This document shows, in pieces, positions 26,202 to 32,523 of a stretch of DNA of 40,067 nt (position 1 is the stretch's first letter; each line of letters starts with the position of its first letter). Below the pieces are notes generated by a model that ran no database searches, had not been told where the DNA came from, and was given only the letters and a program-made list of their open reading frames with translations. The stretch covers positions 1-40,067 of the forward strand of contig CAZUSO010000025.1 in NCBI GenBank assembly GCA_964622775.1. The letters are read 5' to 3'. The translations under genes and the position numbers were made by a program. This DNA comes from CAZUSO01 sp964622775 (GTDB taxonomy: Bacteria > Bacteroidota > Bacteroidia > Chitinophagales > Chitinophagaceae).

Positions 26202-26509
26202 GATTGTGTCAATTTTCGTCTGAAGCGTCAATGCGGCAACCAGTGCCTTTCTTGCATTCCGCTTTTCGATACTAATTAAAAAATACAAACCTTACAGATA
26301 AGCTATAGCCCCCATTTTACAAGAGACAGCTATGAAAACCGGTTTGCGTATATATTGTATGTATAAAATGGATAGGGTTCGTAATACACTAATAAAGCAA
26401 CAAACCCGACAATGCCGGATGCTTGTCAGGGTTTGTAATATTTTAGAGCATATATAAAGCAAACTTATGATGCGCACCGCACAACAAAGTAACAGACATA
26501 AGGGATTGC
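26202..26509. other. Intergenic region upstream of the RNase E/G gene
   Basis: 308 bases holding the RNase promoter region and the terminator hairpin of the upstream TPR/small-protein unit (26401-26435). The rest is AT-rich, with no gene or shared repeat seen. Confidence 0.45.
26401..26435 (-). terminator. Hairpin terminator after the small basic protein gene
   Basis: CAAACCC (26401-26407) pairs with GGGTTTG (26429-26435), and GACAA (26408-26412) with TTGTC (26423-26427), with one bulged base. On the minus strand it is followed by TTGCTTTATT. It probably ends the TPR/AURKAIP1 transcript. Confidence 0.5.
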
Positions 26510-26605
26510 TTATTTCTTTCTGCTCTTATGTCGATTCTTCCTCAAGCGTTTCTTACGTTTATGGGTAGCGATTTTATGTCTTTTTCTTTTTTTACCGCAA
26601 GGCAT
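26510..26605 (-). CDS. AURKAIP1/COX24-type small basic protein (31 residues)
   Basis: A 31-residue, extremely basic protein, MPCGKKRKRHKIATHKRKKR followed by LRKNRHKSRKK. This composition and the MPCGKKRKRHKIATHKRKKRLRKNRHK pattern are characteristic of the Bacteroidota AURKAIP1/COX24 domain proteins, related to a mitochondrial small-subunit ribosomal protein; ribosome association is the likely role. It is too short for most gene callers. It lies 34 bases downstream of the TPR gene on the same strand and is probably co-transcribed with it. Start (ATG at 26605) and stop (TAA at 26512-26510) are both clear. Confidence 0.88.
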   Translation of the reverse strand: MPCGKKRKRHKIATHKRKKRLRKNRHKSRKK

Positions 26606-26639
26606 AATTAATAATATTTAAAAAATTAAAAAAATATGT

Positions 26640-27479
26640 TTAGAAGGTCTTTATATAATTATCAATATCGGCACTGAACTGTGGGTCATTCTTAATTTGC
26701 TTGGCTTCATTCAATAATTCAACAGCCGTTTCTTTCTTACCCTGCTCCTTATAGGCTTCCGCCATAAACAACCTGGCCTGCCAGTTATCCTTATGGTATT
26801 TCAGGATCAGCTCACCCCGTTGAATGGCTTTGTCGTACTGCCCTGACTCAATAGCCATTGTTCCCAACACCATATTTGCAGGCAGGTTGGCCGGATCATG
26901 CTTCACTACAGTCAACAATTCCTGAATCCCCTGCATGGTTTGCCCCGTACCATTAATATATACCGAAGCCAAATCCAGCCGCATCGTATCATTATCCGGG
27001 TTAATAGCCAAAGACCGGGTATAACCATCTATCGCTCCTTCTGCCAGCCATTGTCTCAGCGCAGAATTTTTCTCGTCTTCTAATTCTTCCGAATATAAAT
27101 GGGCTGCAAAGTTGAGCTTTTTTTCGGAATTATCCAACTTCCCGCTTTCGGCAAAATAATGCGCTGCAATGCCCCGGTATTTATTCTGTTGCCAGAGTTT
27201 ACCCAAATTTTCATTGGCTAATGCCGCTGCGGTTTTGTCGGCTACCCTGGTTGTAGTTTCCAAATCATATACCATAGCCTGTGCCTGCGGTGACAGCTTC
27301 TTCTTCATAGCAGTCAGCAGGGAGTCGAAATCAGCGGCTACGGGCATGGCATTACCCATAGCTCCGGCCATTGGAGCCGGCGGCTCCGGTTTTGCCGGAG
27401 GGATGATATTACCCTTCCAGAATAAAAGGACACTTAAAAGTAAGGCTACCGCAATGCTGATATAATGAATCGGTTTCAA
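26640..27479 (-). CDS. Membrane-anchored TPR protein
   Basis: A tetratricopeptide protein of about 279 residues. I start it at the TTG (27479) giving MKPIHYISIAVALLLSVLLF. A perfect -7 box (27506-27513) lies just upstream, and the longer frame to 27611 runs through an intergenic repeat. One N-terminal membrane helix (about residues 6-22) is followed by a Pro-rich linker and then at least four TPR-like helix pairs (AIDGYTRSLAINPDN, GIQELLTVVKHDPANLPA, AIQRGELILKYHKDNWQA, KKETAVELLNEAKQI). The TPRs are predicted to be periplasmic or cytosolic-face scaffold; partner unknown. Upstream of the 31-residue basic protein. Confidence 0.82.
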   Translation of the reverse strand: MKPIHYISIAVALLLSVLLFWKGNIIPPAKPEPPAPMAGAMGNAMPVAADFDSLLTAMKKKLSPQAQAMVYDLETTTRVADKTAAALANENLGKLWQQNKYRGIAAHYFAESGKLDNSEKKLNFAAHLYSEELEDEKNSALRQWLAEGAIDGYTRSLAINPDNDTMRLDLASVYINGTGQTMQGIQELLTVVKHDPANLPANMVLGTMAIESGQYDKAIQRGELILKYHKDNWQARLFMAEAYKEQGKKETAVELLNEAKQIKNDPQFSADIDNYIKTF

Positions 27480-27505
27480 GATAATCCGTTGAATATTTTG
27501 GAGTG

Positions 27506-27513
27506 CAAAGGTA
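27506..27513 (-). promoter_or_regulatory. -7 box for the TPR gene
   Basis: On the minus strand this reads TACCTTTG, a perfect TAnnTTTG. It lies inside the longest open frame, which shows that the true start is downstream; the first plausible start codon is the TTG at 27479. Confidence 0.6.
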
Positions 27514-27538
27514 GCTAAAATAAATATTGGATTGAGAG

Positions 27539-27715
27539 GCATCCCAAATTGTCGCATTACAATGACGGCACAATTTTTTGTCATTTCTATCAAAGAAATT
27601 CCAAATTGCAAAGCAATTTGATTAGAATTCCTGCATGGAGCAATCTCCGATTACGCTCGTAACAGCCTCAAGTTTTACCTCGCCAACTCTCAACGTGTCG
27701 GGGAGATTGCTCCAT
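27539..27715 (+). repeat. MITE-like intergenic repeat copy between the TPR gene and fmt
   Basis: Starts with GCATCCCAAATTGTCGCA (27539-27556), shared with the terminus at 38016 and 39991. Contains a short hairpin (27602-27609 with 27613-27620), a block similar to 14498-14559 (27604-27659), and a perfect 14-bp inverted repeat ATGGAGCAATCTCC (27635-27648) / GGAGATTGCTCCAT (27702-27715). The remaining gap up to the fmt stop contains a run of nine C (27750-27758). Confidence 0.6.
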
Positions 27716-27782
27716 TCCAATAAAATCACTCCACTGCGCTACATGAAAGCCCCCCCCCAAATTGACTGCCGCCTATATCCAT

Positions 27783-28715
27783 TCAATGTTGCCGGAAACC
27801 TCTTAAAAAATCGGCAACCGGCATTTTCCTTTTCCCTTCATATTGCAGCTCCCGGCAATACAACCAACCGTCCGCAGCTGCAAAGCGAAGATAGGTTTTT
27901 CGATCCGTTTGATAAGCGCCCGGTTCCTGGTTTGTTTCTGCAATTTCAAAAGTAGCGTGGAAGATCTTCAGTTGCTTTCCGGAAATCATGGTAAATGCGG
28001 TTGGGCTGGGTGAAAGCCCCCGGATAAAGTTGTGAAGTTCAATTACCGGCCGGTTCCAGTTAATGCGGGTATCCTCTTTAAAAATCTTAGGGGCAGGCTT
28101 CAGCCTGGAATGAGCCTGCTGTGGTTGCTCGCTAATGGCTTCATCAATTAAACCCTGAATCGTTTTTATCAGCAATTCCGCCCCCTGATCCATCAGCTTA
28201 AGATAAAGGCTGCCGGCATTATCTTCCGGCAGAACAGCCACTTTTTGCTGTAGCAGGATATCCCCGGTATCTATCTCTTGTTTAAGCCGGAAGGTGGTCA
28301 CACCCGTTTCCGTCTCTCCGTTGATGATCGCCCAATTAATCGGCGCTGCTCCCCGGTATTGCGGCAACAGTGAGGCATGTACATTCAATGTGCCGAGTGG
28401 TGGCATACTCCAAACCATTTCGGGCAACATACGAAAGGCAACCACTACCTGCAAGTCTGCCCGGTATGACGTTAGCTCCCGGATAAATGCTTTGCTTTTG
28501 AGCCGTTCAGGTTGCAGCACAGGCAGGTTTTGAGACAATGCATATGTTTTCACTGCGGATGCCTTCATTTGCATACCGCGTCCGGCAGGCTTATCGGGCG
28601 CCGTAACCACGGCAACAATATGAAAATGGTTCTCGACAAGCGCACGCAGCGATGCGGCTGCAAAATCAGGGGTGCCCAGAAACACGATACGGGGCCTTTG
28701 ATCCGGTATATTCAT
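27783..28715 (-). CDS. fmt: Methionyl-tRNA formyltransferase
   Basis: Formylates Met-tRNA(fMet) with 10-formyl-THF for translation initiation. 310 residues. N-terminal formyltransferase domain: RIVFLGTPDFAAASLRAL, VVTAPDKPAGRG, and the signature NVHASLLPQYRGAAPINWAI containing Asn111 and His113, with Asp149 in EIDTGDILL. The C-terminal OB-like domain is present. The ATG at 28715 is chosen because a perfect -7 box ends five bases upstream; the in-frame ATG at 28751 lies beyond it. def is not adjacent. Confidence 0.96.
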   Translation of the reverse strand: MNIPDQRPRIVFLGTPDFAAASLRALVENHFHIVAVVTAPDKPAGRGMQMKASAVKTYALSQNLPVLQPERLKSKAFIRELTSYRADLQVVVAFRMLPEMVWSMPPLGTLNVHASLLPQYRGAAPINWAIINGETETGVTTFRLKQEIDTGDILLQQKVAVLPEDNAGSLYLKLMDQGAELLIKTIQGLIDEAISEQPQQAHSRLKPAPKIFKEDTRINWNRPVIELHNFIRGLSPSPTAFTMISGKQLKIFHATFEIAETNQEPGAYQTDRKTYLRFAAADGWLYCRELQYEGKRKMPVADFLRGFRQH

Positions 28716-28720
28716 TCGCG

Positions 28721-28728
28721 CAAAAATA
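28721..28728 (-). promoter_or_regulatory. -7 box for fmt
   Basis: On the minus strand TATTTTTG, a perfect TAnnTTTG, is separated from the ATG by five bases. Predicts a leaderless fmt mRNA. Confidence 0.6.
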
Positions 28729-28859
28729 ATCACTTCTTCCGAAGCCAGCATCCTCTGTTTTCCTATTCGGCATGAAGCAGACCTAATTGCCTTTCCAACA
28801 AACCGCTTGCTGCAAACTCATTTGCTTTTACTATTTTTACCACAAATTATACTGGATAA

Positions 28860-29423
28860 ATGGCACATATACCATTGCAGCCAATTGACGATAAGGAATT
28901 GCTGGAAGCGTTCAGAAATGAGGCAACCCGGGAATCTGCCTTTACAAAGATTGTGAAAAAATATCAGGAGCGGCTATACTGGCATATCCGCCGTTTGGTG
29001 ATAAACCATGAGGATGCGAATGACGTACTACAAAATGTCCTGGTTAAGGTATGGAACTACTTAGATAATTTCCGGGAAGAAGCTAACCTGTACACCTGGC
29101 TGTACCGAATTGCTACTAATGAAACCATCACCTTCCTCGACCGGGAAAGGCGCCGCAAGTCGATCTCCATCTCTGATCATGAAACCGGGATTGCCAACAA
29201 GCTACGGGCGGAAAAAGGATTTGATGTGAATAAGCTGGAATGGAAACTACAGCAGGCCATTCAAAGCCTTCCGGAAAAGCAACGCTTAGTATTCAACCTG
29301 CGTTATTATGACGAGATGCCTTATGAGGAAATGTCGAAAGTACTGGATACCTCCACCGGCGCCCTGAAAGCCTCTTATCATCATGCGGTAAAGAAGGTGG
29401 AAGAATTTTTGAAGAAGGATTAA
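28860..29423 (+). CDS. ECF-type RNA polymerase sigma factor
   Basis: A 187-residue sigma-70 family factor of the ECF type. Region 2 spans about residues 25-98 (FTKIVKKYQERLYWHIRR, DANDVLQNVLVKVWNYL, LYTWLYRIATNETITFLDRERRRK). Region 4 spans about 125-185 (AIQSLPEKQRLVFNLRYYDEMPYEEMSKVLDTSTGALKASYHHAVKKVEEFL). No region 3 or extra domain. It heads a three-gene unit with a membrane protein that looks like its anti-sigma factor and a Spy-like periplasmic protein, suggesting control of an envelope-stress response. Confidence 0.93.
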   Translation: MAHIPLQPIDDKELLEAFRNEATRESAFTKIVKKYQERLYWHIRRLVINHEDANDVLQNVLVKVWNYLDNFREEANLYTWLYRIATNETITFLDRERRRKSISISDHETGIANKLRAEKGFDVNKLEWKLQQAIQSLPEKQRLVFNLRYYDEMPYEEMSKVLDTSTGALKASYHHAVKKVEEFLKKD

Positions 29424-29455
29424 ACTACATTTATTAACAAGCGTCTAACGCCACT

Positions 29456-30442
29456 ATGAATTCAGGGAATATACGGGAAGAACTTCGGCAAATGCACGCA
29501 GATGCTTTGAGTAGCCAGGTTGGCGTACCGTTTCAATTGCCGGAAGACTATTTCGAAACGCTTGCTGACGCTGTATTCAACCGGATCAAACTGGAAATGC
29601 TTCCGGATCCGGCTTTACATTACCTGCCCAAGGCCGAGGTGTATCTTATTCCTGATCAATATTTTGAAAAATTAGCCGATGCCACTTTGGAAAAAGTGAA
29701 AATGGCTGATCGTATTATTCAACATCAGGAAGTTTCCTGGCCTTTGCAAAAGGAGATGCCCTACATTATACCTGCCGGATATCTCGACACGCTGCCCGGT
29801 ATCGTTTTGCAACAAATTAATGAGGACAGCCTGCCGGCCGGGAAGGAGCTGGAACAAACGGGTTCTTTTTTACCCGGCCTGAAATCAGCATTTCCTTTTG
29901 GCGTTTCCCCGGGATATTTTGATGCTCTGCCTGAGCAGGTTCTGGAAAAGATCCATAACGGTGCGGAGCTCGAAGATCCGGAATTGTCCCCCTTGCTTGC
30001 CGGATTACGGGAAGCACAGCCTTTTGCTACGCCCGAAAGTTATTTTGATCAACACGCAAATATAGCTCATGAAATTACCACCCCCCCACGCCGTGTAAAA
30101 AAATTATGGCAACAATGGGCGGTTGCTGCAGGAGTTGCTGCATTGGTGGTCTTTACCGGATGGACATTTTTTAACGGGCAAAGTGATTCCATGAACCAGC
30201 CTGCTATGCAGATAGCCGGGAAAGCTACCAGCGAAGTGTTTGAGCTACAGCTGGACAAGCAATTGAGCGAGGTTTCCGATGAGGAAATCCGGCGCTATAT
30301 TGAAAACCATATTGATGAATTTGACGAAACGTCCCTGAGCAATGCCTTTTTACGAATACAGGATGATCCCTTCGACTGGAAAAATACCTTGCAGCATGTG
30401 AGCAATCAGGAGATCCGGGATTATTTAAAGAATGGGCTTTAA
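29456..30442 (+). CDS. Putative membrane anti-sigma factor with five PxxYF repeats
   Basis: A 328-residue single-pass protein, placed as a typical anti-sigma factor directly after an ECF sigma gene (32-base gap). The cytosolic part holds five related units: residues 26-47 (QLPEDYFETLADAVFNRI), 63-83 (LIPDQYFEKLADATLEKV), 103-123 (IIPAGYLDTLPGIVLQQI), 148-168 (VSPGYFDALPEQVLEKI) and a degenerate 190-207 (ATPESYFDQHANIAHEI). One membrane helix at about 221-239 follows a basic PRRVKKLW stop. The C-terminal 85 residues are acidic and helical, presumably periplasmic. Many Bacteroidota anti-sigma-like proteins have a single VPxxYF motif; five is unusual. No zinc anti-sigma motif. A C7 run (30081-30087) precedes the membrane helix codons. 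Confidence 0.75.
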   Translation: MNSGNIREELRQMHADALSSQVGVPFQLPEDYFETLADAVFNRIKLEMLPDPALHYLPKAEVYLIPDQYFEKLADATLEKVKMADRIIQHQEVSWPLQKEMPYIIPAGYLDTLPGIVLQQINEDSLPAGKELEQTGSFLPGLKSAFPFGVSPGYFDALPEQVLEKIHNGAELEDPELSPLLAGLREAQPFATPESYFDQHANIAHEITTPPRRVKKLWQQWAVAAGVAALVVFTGWTFFNGQSDSMNQPAMQIAGKATSEVFELQLDKQLSEVSDEEIRRYIENHIDEFDETSLSNAFLRIQDDPFDWKNTLQHVSNQEIRDYLKNGL

Positions 30443-30468
30443 TAAATTAAGAAAATAAAGATAAATCA

Positions 30469-30876
30469 ATGCTACAAAAAATTGTATTGCTGATCATTTG
30501 TGTTTTCGGGCTTGCAATGGCCGGGAATGCGCAGCAACAAAAAAAGCCGGATCCAAAGCTAAAGGCGATTAAAGTTGCACTGATTTCGGACAGGATGACA
30601 CTGACGCCGAAACAATCTGAAAAATTCTGGCCGGTATATAATCGCTATGAAGATGAGATGCGCGAGGTTTGGCGTGCGAAAAGAGCATTGAACGATCAAA
30701 AAAATAATTCCCGGGACAAGGTGGATAAACTGCAACAGCTGGAAGAAAAAAAAGTCCAGATTCGGGGTAAGTATAAAAGTGAATTTCTTAGTGTTGTTTC
30801 AGCAGATCAACTGGCGGCTATGTATGCCGCCGAAACCGAATTTAAAAATATGCTGTTAAAACGTTTGGGTAAATAA
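30469..30876 (+). CDS. Spy/CpxP-like periplasmic protein
   Basis: A 135-residue exported helical protein: signal peptide 1-21 ending MAGNAQ, then a charged alpha-helical body. The LTPKQSEKFWPVYNRYEDEMREV segment corresponds to the LTxxQ-type motif of Spy/CpxP-like proteins, and a second partial copy (VSADQLAAMY) lies near residue 110. Family members are periplasmic chaperones or envelope-stress sensors. It lies 26 bases after the putative anti-sigma gene and completes the sigma / anti-sigma / Spy-like operon. Confidence 0.8.
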   Translation: MLQKIVLLIICVFGLAMAGNAQQQKKPDPKLKAIKVALISDRMTLTPKQSEKFWPVYNRYEDEMREVWRAKRALNDQKNNSRDKVDKLQQLEEKKVQIRGKYKSEFLSVVSADQLAAMYAAETEFKNMLLKRLGK

Positions 30877-30978
30877 CACATCACGACCAGTTATGAAGCA
30901 GGAAAATACAATGCTCAATATTGTTTACAGCTTTTACTCCCTGAGCCTGCAAGATATCGGCAGTCCTATTTTGCAGCC

Positions 30979-32325
30979 TTAATAATCCGCAGAAATGCCG
31001 GTATAATTATGCGGAGTAATTTTCTTCAGCTCCTTTTTCACCGTTTCACTCACCTCCAGCTTTTCAATAAACCCATGGATGGATTTTTGAGTGATCCGAT
31101 CCCGTCCGCGGGTAAGGTCTTTTAATGCCTCATAAGGTTTTGGATAGCCTTGCCGCCGTAAGATGGTCTGAATAGCTTCCGCTACTACAGCCCAGTTGTT
31201 TTCCAAATCTGCATTCAGCTTATCTGCATTCAGCAATAATTTTCCAAGCCCTTTTTCCAGCGATTTAATGGCCAGCAAGCTGTGCGCTACGGGCATCCCG
31301 ATATTACGTAAAACCGTAGAATCCGTCAAATCCCGCTGCAGGCGACTGATGGGGAGCTTGGCGGCAAAATGTTCATAAAGGGCATTGGCTACGCCCAGGT
31401 TCCCCTCCGCATTTTCAAAATCAATCGGATTAACTTTATGCGGCATTGCAGAAGAACCCACTTCGCCTTTTTTGGTTTTTTGTTTGAAATATTCCTGCGA
31501 AATATAAGTCCATACATCCCGGCAAAAATCAATCAGTATATTATTGATGCGTTTCAGGTTATCGAAATGTGCAGCAAGGTGATCGTAGTGGTCAATTTGT
31601 GTGGTAAACTGCATACGCTGAAGTCCGAGACGCTGCACGAAATCATTTCCGAACCCGATCCAGTCTTTTTTAGGGAAGGCCACTACGTGGGCGTTAAAAT
31701 TTCCCGTTGCTCCTCCGAATTTGGCTGCGTAAGGAATATGTCCCCATAATGCAATCTGGTGATTCAGCCGTTCCACAAACACCATCCATTCCTTACCCAA
31801 AACCGTAGGCGATGCAGGCTGTCCGTGTGTGCGCGCGAGCATGGGAATTTCTTTCCAATCCCGGGCCTGTTTTTGCAAATAATGTACCAGATTCAGCAAA
31901 GTCGGCAGGTAAACTTCTTCCAGAGATTCTTTCCATAACAATGGTATGGCAGTATTGTTCACATCCTGTGAGGTAAGACCGAAGTGTACCCATTCCAGAG
32001 CATTTCCCGCTTGCATTTTATCCAATTCTTCCTTGATAAAATACTCAACGGCTTTTACATCGTGATTGGTAGTTTTTTCAATGGTTTTGATTTGCTGTGC
32101 CTGCTCCTCGCTGAACTGTTCATAAATATTGCGCAGCTTCCGGGCAGTAACCGCTTCCGGCATTTTAAAAATACCCGCATCGGCTAATGCAATAAAATAT
32201 TCAATCTCAATACGAATCCGGTAACGAATCAGTCCGTATTCGGAATAATAAGGCGCTAATTCCTCCAGTTGGCGACGATACCGGCCGTCAATGGGGCTAA
32301 TGGCAGTAAGTGTATTCAAATCCAT
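30979..32325 (-). CDS. purB: Adenylosuccinate lyase
   Basis: Fumarase/aspartase-superfamily lyase acting twice in purine synthesis (SAICAR and adenylosuccinate cleavage). 448 residues, E. coli-type length. Signature loop GSSAMPHKVNPIDFENAEGN at residues 290-309, with catalytic Ser291/292. General acid/base His167 in ARTHGQPAS, and the TTNHDVKAVEYFIKE segment, are intact. Not in a pur cluster here. The promoter box ends five bases before the ATG. Confidence 0.97.
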   Translation of the reverse strand: MDLNTLTAISPIDGRYRRQLEELAPYYSEYGLIRYRIRIEIEYFIALADAGIFKMPEAVTARKLRNIYEQFSEEQAQQIKTIEKTTNHDVKAVEYFIKEELDKMQAGNALEWVHFGLTSQDVNNTAIPLLWKESLEEVYLPTLLNLVHYLQKQARDWKEIPMLARTHGQPASPTVLGKEWMVFVERLNHQIALWGHIPYAAKFGGATGNFNAHVVAFPKKDWIGFGNDFVQRLGLQRMQFTTQIDHYDHLAAHFDNLKRINNILIDFCRDVWTYISQEYFKQKTKKGEVGSSAMPHKVNPIDFENAEGNLGVANALYEHFAAKLPISRLQRDLTDSTVLRNIGMPVAHSLLAIKSLEKGLGKLLLNADKLNADLENNWAVVAEAIQTILRRQGYPKPYEALKDLTRGRDRITQKSIHGFIEKLEVSETVKKELKKITPHNYTGISADY

Positions 32326-32330
32326 AGCGA

Positions 32331-32338
32331 CAAAAGTA
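32331..32338 (-). promoter_or_regulatory. -7 box for purB
   Basis: On the minus strand TACTTTTG, a perfect TAnnTTTG, five bases upstream of the purB ATG. Predicts a leaderless mRNA. Confidence 0.6.
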
Positions 32339-32523
32339 AAAATTTTGAAGCGTAAAAGAGGAATAATGACAGAATGCCTTGCCGTGAATATCTTTGCTGA
32401 ATGATTATTGTCCCGGCAGAAACAGTACAGATTTCCTTTTTTTAGTATTCCCGGTTTTTATTGAGATGTTTTCTTCCCTTTTTTGGTAATAAGGCAAATC
32501 TAATTCTTTTGTTGCCATTGGCC

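Noticed and set aside
27750..27758. Run of nine C in the gap after fmt, considered as a phase-variation tract.
   Set aside because: It is non-coding, 24 bases past the fmt stop, with no promoter whose spacing it would change; possibly also a sequencing-sensitive site.
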